Shown in pieces: positions 9,286 to 17,739 of a stretch of 64,000 nucleotides of DNA. Position 1 is the first letter of the stretch; each line of letters begins with the position of its first letter. The notes under the pieces are model-generated. The model was not told where the DNA came from and made no database searches. It saw only the letters and a program-made list of their open reading frames with translations. The position numbers and the translations under genes were made by a program. This DNA is from Pseudoselenomonas ruminantium (GTDB taxonomy: Bacteria > Bacillota > Negativicutes > Selenomonadales > Selenomonadaceae). The stretch covers positions 30,983 through 94,982 of the forward strand of contig CACZIV010000009.1 in NCBI GenBank assembly GCA_902781305.1. Reading direction: 5' to 3'.

Positions 9286-10731
9286 ATGAAATCTATTTTA
9301 GTAACTGTGGTGCCTGAAGAAACCAAATTGGCGATTCTTGAAGATGGAAAGTTGTCTTCTATCGAGGTGGAGCGTGCTACGCATTCGCATCTTGTAGGTA
9401 ATATCTACAAGGGGCAGGTGCAGAATGTCCTGCCGGGGATGCAGGCGGCGTTTGTGGATATTGGCACGGGTAAGAATGCCTTTATGTATATTGGCGATGG
9501 CTTGCCCGCAGATGTTAAGCAGACGCTGCCCAAGCCGCAGAAGATTCATATCGGTCAGCAGCTGCCGGTGCAGATAATCAAGGATGCCACAGGTTCGAAA
9601 GGGCCGCGGGCTACGACCCATATCACCCTGCCAGGGCGCAATGTGGTGCTTTTGCCGACAGCAGCTTATATCGGTATGTCCCGGCGGATTGAGGATGAGG
9701 CGGAGCGAAACCGCCTCCATGAAATCGCCGCGAAAATCTGTCCGGAGGGTATGGGCCTGATTATCCGCACGGTGGCGGCAGGTGTTTCCGAAGAAGCCCT
9801 GCGGGAAGATGTGGAATATCTCGCTAAGCTCTGGCACTCGTTGATGGCGCGTTTTAAGATGAAAAGCAAGGGGGCTAACCTCCTGTACCGCGATGCGGAT
9901 TTGATTATCCGCACGGTGCGGGACAACTTAACCCGTGATGTGGATTCCATGCTGATTGACAATCGGGCGGTTTGTCAGCGGGTGCAGGAGTTTGTGCAGC
10001 TGCTGTCGCCTGAACTCACGGAAAAAATCCGTTATTACGACAGCCGGGAACCGCTCTTTAAACATTATGGTATCGAAGAAGAACTGGATAATCTGGGCGG
10101 TCGAATCGTAGAATTGAAATCCGGCGGCTTTTTGGTTATCGATAAGACCGAGGCGTTGACCGTAATTGATGTGAACACGGGCAAGTATACGGGCACAACC
10201 AATTTGGGCGAAACGGTCTATGCTGCCAATCAGGAGGCAGCTGAGGAAATCATGCGGCAGCTGCGCCTGCGGGATATTGGCGGCATCATCATCGTGGATT
10301 TCATCGACATGGAAAAGGACGAGCAAAAGGAACAACTGCTGGAACATCTGCGGGAGCTGGCAAAACATGACCCCACAAAGACCAATATCGTGGATATTAC
10401 CAGTCTGGGGCTCGTGGAAATCACGCGCAAAAAATCCCGGCAGAATTTAGACAGCATCATCTATAGTGAATGTCCCATCTGCCACGGACGCGGGCGGGTG
10501 GAGTCGCCGGAAACGGTGAGCATCCGCATCGCCGCTGATATCCGCCGCATGGAGCATAAATCCCATGCCGAAGACGGCTATGAAATCGAGGTTCATGAGA
10601 CGGTGGCCGAGGAACTCCGGCACAATCAGCTTTTGATGAATCTGGCGGCTGAATTTGCCATGGATATAAAAGTAAATGCCACACCGGGAATGCATCCGGA
10701 AAATTATGCCATCAATATGATGCGCATTTGA
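9286..10731 (+). CDS. rng: Ribonuclease G/E family endoribonuclease
   Basis: A 481-residue protein of RNase G length. The N-terminus carries an S1-like domain (HLVGNIYKGQVQNVLPGMQAAFVDIG). The catalytic region includes VIDVNTGKYTG and IIIVDFIDM, with the metal-binding Asp residues, and the zinc-link CPICHGRG near residue 395. It cleaves single-stranded RNA, including rRNA precursors and mRNA. A strong ribosome binding site (GGGGGAGG) precedes the ATG. The gene following it is a secreted hydrolase, not the ribosomal protein genes rplU/rpmA sometimes found here. Confidence 0.93.
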   Translation: MKSILVTVVPEETKLAILEDGKLSSIEVERATHSHLVGNIYKGQVQNVLPGMQAAFVDIGTGKNAFMYIGDGLPADVKQTLPKPQKIHIGQQLPVQIIKDATGSKGPRATTHITLPGRNVVLLPTAAYIGMSRRIEDEAERNRLHEIAAKICPEGMGLIIRTVAAGVSEEALREDVEYLAKLWHSLMARFKMKSKGANLLYRDADLIIRTVRDNLTRDVDSMLIDNRAVCQRVQEFVQLLSPELTEKIRYYDSREPLFKHYGIEEELDNLGGRIVELKSGGFLVIDKTEALTVIDVNTGKYTGTTNLGETVYAANQEAAEEIMRQLRLRDIGGIIIVDFIDMEKDEQKEQLLEHLRELAKHDPTKTNIVDITSLGLVEITRKKSRQNLDSIIYSECPICHGRGRVESPETVSIRIAADIRRMEHKSHAEDGYEIEVHETVAEELRHNQLLMNLAAEFAMDIKVNATPGMHPENYAINMMRI

Positions 10732-10747
10732 CCGAGGGGGTTATTTG

Positions 10748-12115
10748 GTGACAGTGAAGAAAACACGCCTGCTGGCTGGCGTAATGGCTTTGATGACCGC
10801 AGTGACAATCCATATGGGCAGTGTGCAGGCTGCTGATGGCAGCGGGGCTGTGCGGATAAAATTTGGTCAGACGGCGGTACAAACGCAGCCTGTGCCATCT
10901 GAAAGCAAAGGTCAGGAAGCTATGCCGATAAAAAATGTTCAATTGGTCTGGAAGGAAATTCCCAGCGCTGTGCGCTATCAGGTTGTTATCCTGAAGTCTG
11001 CTGAGGATACAGCAGCCAATATTGTCTTGACCTACAATCAGGTATATACCAATGGGGTAACGGTGGATTTGAGTTCTTTCGGCGCTGAGGCTGCCGGTTT
11101 TTATTGGAAGGTCTGCCCGCTGGACTATAACGGAAATCCCGTGGGTAATCGTCATTTTTCCAAGCCGAAACCCATTACCGAGGGCGGGACGGTGAATGTG
11201 ACAGCGCCTCGTCCGACCACCCAGTTTGAACGCATGGATTATATGCCGCTCTATCCGGTTTTTTCCTGGATTCCTTACGGCAAGGCCAAACAGCATGAAG
11301 TAAAGGTCTATCAGGTAACGGACCAGGGGGATAAACTCATCCGCACCCTGCAGGGGGGCGAATACGACGTTTATGAGGATGGCGGCTACACCCTGCCGGG
11401 AAAATATTACTGGCAGGTGCGCTCGTTAGCTGCTGATGGCGGTCCGCTTAGCGGTTGGTCAGAAAAAAGCTATTTCACCGTGGAAAGCGGGAAAGCACCG
11501 ATTGCCGCGCTCGGGGACAGCATCACGCATGGCGGCGGTGCTATGTCCGTATCGCCGGGGTATCTGCTCTACGATTGGGAGTCGTATAGTCAGGTACCGG
11601 TAAAGAACCTGGGGGTTAGCGGCAATACCACAGAAGCGATGCTCGAACGCTTTGAACGCGATGTACTGCCGGTTTCGCCGCGCGTGTTGGTGGTGATGGG
11701 CGGAGTAAATGACTATCGTGCTGGTGTTTTTGGTTCCCAGACGGTAGCGAATTTGCAGGCCATCAAGGAAAAATGCGATGCTTATGGCATAATTGTCGTA
11801 TTTTTGACACCGACGCCCATCAATCCCACACTGATGGTCAGCCGGGCACATATTGAACAGCCCCCCTATGACTGGCAGGTACATCAGCAGTATGTCAACG
11901 ATTGGATAAAACGCCAGCAGTATCATGTGGATGTAGCGACGGCGCTGACGGACAGCCTGGGCAATCTGCGCTCGAATTATACGACCGATGGCCTGCATCC
12001 GGATTACTATGGGAAGAAATATATTGGGGAACAGGTAGGCCGGTATTTACAGCTGCATTTTGCCTGGATTACCAATACATTGACCAAAAAGCCGATACCG
12101 ACTTATAGCTACTGA
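10748..12115 (+). CDS. Secreted SGNH/GDSL-family hydrolase with N-terminal fibronectin-like region
   Basis: A 455-residue protein with a signal peptide (residues 1-28, cleavage likely after VQA). Residues 30-240 contain two repeats resembling fibronectin type III modules (both with YYWQVR or FYWKVCPL-like strands). The C-terminal half is an SGNH hydrolase: GDSITHGGG (nucleophile Ser), SGNTTE, GGVNDY and DGLHPDYYG (Asp/His). It probably removes acyl groups from an envelope or extracellular glycan; the substrate is unknown. GTG 10748 was preferred (GAGGGGG at 10734-10740, spacer 7) over TTG 10745. Confidence 0.82.
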   Translation: MTVKKTRLLAGVMALMTAVTIHMGSVQAADGSGAVRIKFGQTAVQTQPVPSESKGQEAMPIKNVQLVWKEIPSAVRYQVVILKSAEDTAANIVLTYNQVYTNGVTVDLSSFGAEAAGFYWKVCPLDYNGNPVGNRHFSKPKPITEGGTVNVTAPRPTTQFERMDYMPLYPVFSWIPYGKAKQHEVKVYQVTDQGDKLIRTLQGGEYDVYEDGGYTLPGKYYWQVRSLAADGGPLSGWSEKSYFTVESGKAPIAALGDSITHGGGAMSVSPGYLLYDWESYSQVPVKNLGVSGNTTEAMLERFERDVLPVSPRVLVVMGGVNDYRAGVFGSQTVANLQAIKEKCDAYGIIVVFLTPTPINPTLMVSRAHIEQPPYDWQVHQQYVNDWIKRQQYHVDVATALTDSLGNLRSNYTTDGLHPDYYGKKYIGEQVGRYLQLHFAWITNTLTKKPIPTYSY

Positions 12116-12117
12116 TG

Positions 12118-12140
12118 AAAAGGCGCGTGAGCGCCTTTTT
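12118..12140 (+). terminator. Terminator after the SGNH hydrolase gene
   Basis: Stem AAAAGGCGC / GCGCCTTTTT with a GTGA loop and a run of five T. It starts directly after the stop codon. Confidence 0.88.
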
Positions 12141-12260
12141 GTCGTATTGTATAGGATTTTTAATCGAAATTTAATGACTTTGTCAAGAATATTGCTTAAA
12201 ATAAGTAGTATAATATACGATATAAATAATAGAAAACAATCATCGGGGAGTGTGAAGGCC

Positions 12261-13277
12261 ATGTGGAGAATAATATGGGGATTGGGGCTGGTGCTTTCGT
12301 TTTTTTGGATCAATGTGTGCTCAGCAGCCCCGCAGATGATAACGGCCAGCGGCGTATATGTGATGGGGGAAAACGATTCGCCCAAAATTGCGAAAGATGC
12401 TGCGCGGCAGGAAGCGATGCGGGCGGCTACAGAAAAAGCGGGGGTATATGTGGAGAGCTATTCCCGCACGCAGAATATGGAGCTGAGTGCCGATGAAGTG
12501 AAGGTTATTTCTGGTGCTGTGCTGAAGGTCCTGCAGGAAAAAGCCGAGCCGGAATTAAAAGACGGGGTCTGGAAGTACAGCGTAACCCTGACCTGTGAAG
12601 TGGATACGGATAATATTGACCTGAAAAATTTGCTGGAAAACCGCAATAAGCTGGAAAAATTGCAACAGGAACGTGACGCCCTGAAAAAGCAGAATCAGGA
12701 GCTTTTGGAAAAGTACAAGCAGGCTAAGGGGCAGGAAAAGGAAAAAATTGGCACGGAACTCGAATCCCAGTACTCGCTGCAGGATGTCTTTGACCGTTGT
12801 GCGCGCTTTATTCAGCAGGGAGAACAGCGGCGGGCCATCTTTGAACTGAACAAGGTCATAAACGATCGCAAGGTAACGGATAGCCCATTAGCTTATGCAT
12901 ATTATCTGCGGGGGCGTGCCTATTATGAACGCAATATGGACAATGAGGCCCTGACGGACTTTGCTGCGGCAGAAACAACGCCGCATAATGACAAAATCTA
13001 TCCCGTTTGGCGCACCCATTACTATCAGGGACTGATTTATTCGGATAGAGAACAGTGGGAACGGGCTTATCGGGAACTGCAGGTGGCATGGGATGCCTGC
13101 GGGCATCAGGACGAGGAAATTGAGGAGGCTGTGTTGCGGGCAAAACGTCACCTGCAGAGAGGAAATCCAGAGCCGCGCAGGCGGACACCGCATCAGAAAA
13201 CCAAGGAAACAGACTGGGAAAAAGTCGTTTCGGATGTGCTCATAGGCATTCTTCAAAAAGAAGCGGCAAATTGGTAG
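12261..13277 (+). CDS. Secreted protein with FlgT/LPP20-like domain, coiled coil and TPR region
   Basis: A 338-residue protein with a signal peptide (about residues 1-22, ending CSAAP). Residues 25-120 resemble the small alpha/beta domain found in FlgT and LPP20-type lipoproteins (ASGVYVMGENDSPKIAKDAA). There follow a coiled coil (about 125-170) and TPR-like helices (YYLRGRAYYERNMDNEAL). It is probably periplasmic or attached to the envelope; function is unknown. ATG 12261 has GGGGAG upstream and gives a proper signal peptide, whereas the frame's upstream extension to 12147 does not. Confidence 0.65.
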   Translation: MWRIIWGLGLVLSFFWINVCSAAPQMITASGVYVMGENDSPKIAKDAARQEAMRAATEKAGVYVESYSRTQNMELSADEVKVISGAVLKVLQEKAEPELKDGVWKYSVTLTCEVDTDNIDLKNLLENRNKLEKLQQERDALKKQNQELLEKYKQAKGQEKEKIGTELESQYSLQDVFDRCARFIQQGEQRRAIFELNKVINDRKVTDSPLAYAYYLRGRAYYERNMDNEALTDFAAAETTPHNDKIYPVWRTHYYQGLIYSDREQWERAYRELQVAWDACGHQDEEIEEAVLRAKRHLQRGNPEPRRRTPHQKTKETDWEKVVSDVLIGILQKEAANW

Positions 13278-13367
13278 GAAATTTATTTGCAGACGCTTGA
13301 TTTTTTCGGAAAAACAAGGCAAAATATATAGCAGAGTTTTTTTAGGTATACAAGGACGAATGAGTGT

Positions 13368-14408
13368 ATGCAAATATACCAGATGATGCAGACTGCAGTG
13401 CTGGTGGTGGACGGCCGTGACGGCGACCGGATGCGGCTGCAACAGATACTTGAACCTCGTGTGCAGTTTAACGGGGTTCAAACCGGTGCTGAAGCACTGG
13501 ATTATGCGAAAAAAAACGATATTGATTTGCTGCTGTTGGCGGTAAAGCTTCCCGATATGGATGGTTTTGAGCTTATGCGCACTTTGCGCAGGCAGCCGAA
13601 GTTCAAAGATTTGCCGATTATCATGCTGACTAGTGACCAGACGCAGAAGGCGGAAGCCGCTGTGGCTATGGCAGGTGGTACGGATATTATTCGCAAGCCG
13701 TTTATTCCGATTATTGTAGTCAAAAAGGTGGAGCAGGTATTGGAGATGGAATACCTGCACCGCAATTTAAAGCAGGAAGTTCATCGGCAGACGCAGCTGG
13801 CAGAGGAGCGTCTGGCGGCCAGTGAGCGGCTCTTTGAAGAAACCGTGATGACTTTAGCAAAGACCATCGATGCGAAGGATGCCTATACGCGTGGTCACTC
13901 ACAGCGGGTGGCAGCGTATGCCCGGCAGATAGCAGAAAAATTAGGCTGGCTTGAGGATGAGCAGCGCAAAATTTATTTTATGGGATTGTTGCATGACATC
14001 GGCAAAATCGGTGTTCCAGAGGCGATTATCAATAAGACTACCCGTTTGACGGATGTTGAGTATGGTCAGATAAAGCAGCATACGGTGATTGGCTCGGAGA
14101 TTTTGGAATTAATTGCCGAGTTCCCCGAACTGGCTGTGGGCGCTCGTTCCCATCATGAGCGTTATGATGGCAAGGGGTATCCGGATGGGTTTGCCGGCAG
14201 TCAGATTCCTGTGTATGCCCGGGTTATTGCCGTGGCTGATGCCTATGATGCCATGACATCACGCCGCAGTTATCGTGATGTACTGCCACAGGATGTAGTG
14301 CGTGGTGAAATTGCCAAGGGACGCGGTACGCAGTTTGACCCGCAGTTTGCGGATATCATGCTGCAGATTATCGATGAAGATAGTGAGTATCTGCTGCATG
14401 AGCGGTGA
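13368..14408 (+). CDS. HD-GYP domain protein with a pseudo-receiver domain
   Basis: A 346-residue protein. Residues 8-125 have the response-regulator receiver fold, and Thr (MLTSD) and Lys (RKPF) are kept. The phospho-acceptor position is Ala58 (LLLLAVKLPDMDG) instead of Asp, and the acidic pocket is reduced to VVDGRDGD. Residues 150-340 form an HD-GYP phosphodiesterase domain with HDIGKIG and HHERYDGKGYPDG, expected to degrade cyclic-di-GMP. Control by phosphorylation is unlikely; protein binding may replace it. The upstream region shares the 13-mer TTTAGGTATACAA with the PAS-GGDEF-EAL gene at 25.5 kb. Confidence 0.86.
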   Translation: MQIYQMMQTAVLVVDGRDGDRMRLQQILEPRVQFNGVQTGAEALDYAKKNDIDLLLLAVKLPDMDGFELMRTLRRQPKFKDLPIIMLTSDQTQKAEAAVAMAGGTDIIRKPFIPIIVVKKVEQVLEMEYLHRNLKQEVHRQTQLAEERLAASERLFEETVMTLAKTIDAKDAYTRGHSQRVAAYARQIAEKLGWLEDEQRKIYFMGLLHDIGKIGVPEAIINKTTRLTDVEYGQIKQHTVIGSEILELIAEFPELAVGARSHHERYDGKGYPDGFAGSQIPVYARVIAVADAYDAMTSRRSYRDVLPQDVVRGEIAKGRGTQFDPQFADIMLQIIDEDSEYLLHER

Positions 14409-14417
14409 AAATAAGAC

Positions 14418-14450
14418 GAAACTGGCCGGTCAGCGGTCAGTTTCTTTTTT
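14418..14450 (+). terminator. Terminator after the HD-GYP gene
   Basis: Stem GAAACTGGCCG / CGGTCAGTTTC (one G-U pair), 5-base loop, followed by six T. Confidence 0.87.
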
Positions 14451-14547
14451 ATCTGTTGTTCCTAATTTTGCTCCTGCACATAGGAGGATTATGGGATTTA
14501 TTGTGGAATAATAACAAAGAGTTAAATTTAGAAGGGGTGTTTCTTTT

Positions 14548-15117
14548 ATGAATCGTTGGGCAAAATTTTTTGCATGTGCATTGTTGGCTGCAGTAGTGAC
14601 GGGAACTGGAGTTTCTGCCAGCGCGATGAATATTACAGGAGTCAGTCAGGCTATGACCGTTGGAAGCAAGACGGTTACTGCCAGTGATGAAAAAGGAGAC
14701 AAGGTAAAATTTGTTTCCGATGGGAAGATTCTGCGCTTGATGAGTGCAGACGGCACGAAGGACTTCCTGTCGTTTAACAGTTTTGATGGCATTTACAGCG
14801 GTGTGGATTACAGCGTAAGAGCCATTGAAACTACTGACCCGACCATGCGCTTGTTTGAAATTTCCGCTACCCGTGAGGGCAAGAGCTGCGGTTATTGGCT
14901 GGTGGGCAACCACATTGGCGGGGCCTGGACGACTTATGTGTCCTGGAACAGCTTTGCCAACCTGGGATTCCGTACCGACCGTTGGCATGACCTCAAGGCC
15001 ACGATTGAAAATCAGCAGCTTGTGATTACCAGTTACAATGGCTATGGCAAAATGGACTGGCGTGCACAGGTATTCTGGAATGAACAGGATGGCTGGTTTG
15101 GTCTGAAAAGATTTTAA
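14548..15117 (+). CDS. Small secreted protein of unknown function
   Basis: A 189-residue protein with a clear signal peptide (residues 1-27, cleavage likely at SASA). The mature part has no domain I recognise and looks like a small beta-rich domain with many aromatic residues (SCGYWLVGNHIGGAWTTYV). GAAGGGGTG precedes the ATG. About 60 bases upstream, CTCCT and AGGAG can pair around a six-codon open frame at 14491, which may be chance. Flanked by a terminator and the tRNA-Thr promoter, so probably monocistronic. Confidence 0.6.
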   Translation: MNRWAKFFACALLAAVVTGTGVSASAMNITGVSQAMTVGSKTVTASDEKGDKVKFVSDGKILRLMSADGTKDFLSFNSFDGIYSGVDYSVRAIETTDPTMRLFEISATREGKSCGYWLVGNHIGGAWTTYVSWNSFANLGFRTDRWHDLKATIENQQLVITSYNGYGKMDWRAQVFWNEQDGWFGLKRF

Positions 15118-15125
15118 AAAAGCTA

Positions 15126-15180
15126 TTGACAAGGAGGGCCACTCTCGTCTATAATATAGTCTGTCAGTCACGAGAGTGGC
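15126..15180 (+). promoter_or_regulatory. tRNA-Thr promoter with an inverted repeat around the -10 box
   Basis: -35 TTGACA at 15126-15131 and -10 TATAAT at 15150-15155, spacer 18. A perfect 10-bp inverted repeat, GCCACTCTCG (15138-15147) and CGAGAGTGGC (15171-15180), brackets the -10 box and the likely start site. It could be an operator or form a hairpin in the template or transcript. Confidence 0.8.
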
Positions 15181-15187
15181 AGATGTT

Positions 15188-15263
15188 GCTGATTTAGCTC
15201 AGTTGGTAGAGCAGCTCATTCGTAATGAGCAGGTCGTAGGTTCGAATCCTATAATCAGCTCCA
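15188..15263 (+). tRNA. tRNA-Thr (anticodon CGT), copy 1
   Basis: A cloverleaf can be drawn: acceptor GCTGATT / AATCAGC, D arm GCTC / GAGC, anticodon arm GCTCA-TTCGTAA-TGAGC giving anticodon CGT (codon ACG), and T arm GTAGG-TTCGAAT-CCTAT. Discriminator T, with CCA encoded. Nearly consensus promoter upstream. Confidence 0.95.
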
Positions 15264-15271
15264 TAAATATT

Positions 15272-15347
15272 GCTGATTTAGCTCAGTTGGTAGAGCAGCT
15301 CATTCGTAATGAGCAGGTCGTAGGTTCGAATCCTATAATCAGCTCCA
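15272..15347 (+). tRNA. tRNA-Thr (anticodon CGT), copy 2
   Basis: Identical in sequence to the copy at 15188, separated by 8 bases, evidently a recent tandem duplication. Both are transcribed from the same promoter, and a terminator follows. Confidence 0.95.
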
Positions 15348-15358
15348 TTGAGATTCAG

Positions 15359-15384
15359 AGCTCCGCAGTTTGCGGGGCTTTTTT
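15359..15384 (+). terminator. Terminator after the tRNA-Thr pair
   Basis: Stem AGCTCCGCA / TGCGGGGCT, loop GTT, followed by a T run. Confidence 0.8.
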
Positions 15385-15398
15385 GCTGTGTTTACATC

Positions 15399-15497
15399 GA
15401 TATGCTAAGACGCCCGCAAGACTGGTAATATTTTTCCTTCGCCATAGACAGGCTTGTCAAAAGCTGCGGAAAAACATCACCAGCCCCGCGGGCTTAG
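15399..15497. repeat. Structured repeat element A (GACAGGCTTGTC-core family)
   Basis: An imperfect long hairpin beginning GATATGCTAAG and ending GGGCTTAG. The outer arms (CGCCCGC / GCGGG, ACTGGT / ACCAG, ATTTTTCC / GGAAAAA) pair with each other. The apical core reads TAGACAGGCTTGTCAAAAGC. The same layout is found at 51753, 51865 and 51977, and the core in reverse orientation at 29246 and 52131. It lies between the tRNA-Thr and tRNA-Ser units, in no gene. Confidence 0.8.
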
Positions 15498-15518
15498 TGT
15501 TTGTGTGGGACAAAAAAA

Positions 15519-15541
15519 GAGCCGCAGGATTTGCGGCTCTG
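15519..15541 (-). terminator. Terminator of the tRNA-Ser pair (minus strand)
   Basis: On the minus strand, AGAGCCGCAA / TGCGGCTCT form a stem followed by seven T. It lies just beyond the 3' end of tRNA-Ser(GCT). Confidence 0.82.
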
Positions 15542-15552
15542 TAAATGCAAAG

Positions 15553-15643
15553 TGGCGGAGTGGGAGGGATTCGAACCCTCGCACCAGTTACCCGGCCTAA
15601 CGATTTAGCAAACCGTCCTCTTCAGCCTCTTGAGTACCACTCC
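15553..15643 (-). tRNA. tRNA-Ser (anticodon GCT)
   Basis: Read on the minus strand: acceptor GGAGTGG / CCACTCC, anticodon loop TTGCTAA with anticodon GCT (codons AGC/AGT), a long variable arm as expected for Ser, T arm GAGGG-TTCGAAT-CCCTC, and encoded CCA. Co-transcribed with the next tRNA-Ser. Confidence 0.94.
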
Positions 15644-15646
15644 ATA

Positions 15647-15735
15647 TGGCGGAGAGGGTGGGATTCGAACCCACGCACCCCGAGGGGCCTACCGGTTTTC
15701 AAGACCGGACTCTTCAACCACTTGAGTACCTCTCC
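15647..15735 (-). tRNA. tRNA-Ser (anticodon TGA)
   Basis: Read on the minus strand: acceptor GGAGAGG / CCTCTCC, anticodon stem CCGGT / ACCGG with loop CTTGAAA, anticodon TGA (codon TCA), long variable arm, and encoded CCA. First gene of the minus-strand tRNA-Ser unit. Confidence 0.94.
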
Positions 15736-15750
15736 GTAATTAACAGTAAC

Positions 15751-15780
15751 ATTATAGCAGGTTATCCGTAAACTTGTCAA
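15751..15780 (-). promoter_or_regulatory. Promoter of the tRNA-Ser pair
   Basis: On the minus strand, -35 TTGACA (15780-15775) and -10 TATAAT (15756-15751), spacer 18. Both boxes match the sigma-70/A consensus perfectly. Confidence 0.88.
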
Positions 15781-15857
15781 ATGGCGGGGATTGCGCTATA
15801 CTATCATACGTTGCTAAATATTAAAGTAAGAATTTGCAAGTGCAGGAGTTGAGGGCG

Positions 15858-16637
15858 TTGAAAATTGCCTTTTTTGATTCCGGTATGGGGGGACTTTCGG
15901 TTCTGCATCATGCCATGAAGGTTCTGCCCCATGAGGAGTTTATATTCTATGCCGATGAGGATAATGTTCCTTATGGCACGAAAAGCACCACGCAGGTGCA
16001 AAAATTTGTGGGGGATGCCTTTGATTTCCTGCTCAAGCAGGATGTGAAGGCGATTGTGGTGGCCTGCAATACGGCAACCTCGGTGGCGGTGGCGGAGATG
16101 CGCCGCCGTTATGATTTGCCCATTATCGGCATGGAGCCGGCGGCCAAGAAAGCGCTGGACATGGACGGCACGAAACGCGTGCTGGTGACGGCGACGCCGA
16201 TTACGGTCAAAGGCCGCAAGATGGAACTTTTGATTGAAAAGGTGGATAAGGACCATCTGGTGGACCGCCTGGCCTTGCCGGAGTTGGTGACCTTTGCTGA
16301 GCGCATGGAGTTTAACTCGCAGGCCGTGACGGATTATCTGCAGGAGCAGCTTGAGCCATTTGACTTGTCGAAGTATTCTTCATTGGTGCTGGGCTGTACG
16401 CATTTTAATTATTTCAAGGATACTCTGCGGAAGATTTTGCCGGAGAATGTGCAGTTCGTGGACGGCAATGAGGGCACGGTGCGGGAACTTATCCGCCGCC
16501 TCAAAGAACGCAATCAGTTGGAGCATAATGCGCAGTCGATAACGTATTTTTATTCCGGCCGTCAGGTGACTGACCCGATGGAATTGGAACGACTGCAAAA
16601 ATGCCTTGCGCGGCTGGAAAAGATGTACCGGATTTAA
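15858..16637 (+). CDS. murI: Glutamate racemase
   Basis: A 259-residue protein of the Asp/Glu racemase family that makes D-glutamate for peptidoglycan. The N-terminus KIAFFDSGMGGLSVL and the two catalytic cysteine motifs VACNTATS and LGCTHF are present. TTG 15858 was chosen: AGGAG lies at 15844-15848 and the protein then starts like other MurI. Further in-frame TTG/GTG codons at 15834-15849 have no better signal. Confidence 0.92.
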   Translation: MKIAFFDSGMGGLSVLHHAMKVLPHEEFIFYADEDNVPYGTKSTTQVQKFVGDAFDFLLKQDVKAIVVACNTATSVAVAEMRRRYDLPIIGMEPAAKKALDMDGTKRVLVTATPITVKGRKMELLIEKVDKDHLVDRLALPELVTFAERMEFNSQAVTDYLQEQLEPFDLSKYSSLVLGCTHFNYFKDTLRKILPENVQFVDGNEGTVRELIRRLKERNQLEHNAQSITYFYSGRQVTDPMELERLQKCLARLEKMYRI

Positions 16638-16701
16638 CTTGACTTTACCGGGCTTTTGTTCTAGTCTATACAATGTGCGTAAAGTGTTAAGGAGGGTTTT
16701 T

Positions 16702-17148
16702 ATGCCAGTAAATATTGAACATCATGTAAACTTCTACGACACGGACGCTATGGCAGTGGTACACCATGCCAATTATATCCGCTGGTTTGAAATCGGGCGG
16801 GTAGCTTATTTGCGCTCCATCGGCATCACCCTTACGGAAATGATGGACGATGGCTATGTGTTCCCCATTACGGATATCAGTGCCAAGTATGTTTCGCCGG
16901 GGAAATTTGATGATGATTTGATTATCGAAACCACGGCAACGGCGCTGACGAAGGTGAAGATGTGCTTTAAGTATCGCATTTTGCGCAAGGATACCGGGGA
17001 ACTGCTCGTTACGGGAAAATCGCAAAACGTCTATACGAACAAAGAGACGGGCCATATCACCCGCCTGCCGGAAAAGTATCTTACGCGTTTGCAGGCTGCT
17101 ATGGAACAGGAAAAAGCAGCGGCAGAGGCGCAAAATAAAGAAAAATAA
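16702..17148 (+). CDS. YbgC/FcbC-type acyl-CoA thioesterase (hotdog fold)
   Basis: A 148-residue hotdog-fold protein with the YbgC-type active-site segment YDTDAMAVVHHANYIRWFE (catalytic Asp, and His in HHANY). Enzymes of this group hydrolyse short-chain acyl-CoA or related thioesters; the exact substrate is not visible. ATG 16702 follows AAGGAGGG. The last 20 residues are Ala/Glu/Lys rich. It precedes an unknown membrane protein by 26 bases. Confidence 0.85.
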   Translation: MPVNIEHHVNFYDTDAMAVVHHANYIRWFEIGRVAYLRSIGITLTEMMDDGYVFPITDISAKYVSPGKFDDDLIIETTATALTKVKMCFKYRILRKDTGELLVTGKSQNVYTNKETGHITRLPEKYLTRLQAAMEQEKAAAEAQNKEK

Positions 17149-17174
17149 TCAGGGAATTTTAGGGAGGAATTATA

Positions 17175-17726
17175 GTGGATTGTTTAACCTTAGTGTTATT
17201 AGTTATCCTGATTGTCATTTGCCTGACGAAATTATTCTTGGCCTATCTGGGAATTGAGGATATCCGGGTAGATACAAGCAGCCCGGTGGAACTGGAGTCC
17301 AAGGACGAGAACAGCCTCGTGCTCTCCAAGAAACTGCGTTTCTATAATGAGGGCAAGCAGTGTGCTACCATTATGGATGCCATCTGCCGCAGCCAGCTGC
17401 CCTATGAGCAGTACGACGGCATTGAAGTGCGTCCCAAGGCTGAACGCGAAGGCGAAGTGCGCGAGGACGATTACTTCGAGGCCGTAATCATTCAGAAGAA
17501 GGGTTACAAGGGCGGCGAAGACAGCCTGAACATCTTTGCCAAGATTAAGCTCACGCCGCGCAAGGGCATGAGCCTTGAAGAAGCACTGTCCCATATGGTT
17601 GACCTGCCGGTGGACTTCATTTGGCAGGAAACGGGCCGTACGGTTCAGCATTACAAGAAACTGCGTATTGAAATCACGGCTGATGAAATCGCCAAACTCG
17701 CTGGCGTTCAGCTGGTAAAGGATTAA
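17175..17726 (+). CDS. Membrane-anchored protein of unknown function
   Basis: A 183-residue protein with one N-terminal membrane helix (about residues 4-24) and a soluble remainder without motifs I recognise. GTG start after GGGAGGAATTATA. It is 13 bases upstream of the CofE-like gene, and codon use (many CGC, AAG, GAA) resembles that gene, so the two probably work together or at least share an mRNA. Confidence 0.55.
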   Translation: MDCLTLVLLVILIVICLTKLFLAYLGIEDIRVDTSSPVELESKDENSLVLSKKLRFYNEGKQCATIMDAICRSQLPYEQYDGIEVRPKAEREGEVREDDYFEAVIIQKKGYKGGEDSLNIFAKIKLTPRKGMSLEEALSHMVDLPVDFIWQETGRTVQHYKKLRIEITADEIAKLAGVQLVKD

Positions 17727-17739
17727 GGAGGGCATAGAT

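Noticed and set aside
15176-15739. Open frames running through the tRNA-Thr and tRNA-Ser genes
   Set aside because: They are translations of tRNA sequence and repeat element A, with duplicated peptide segments that mirror the tRNA duplication.
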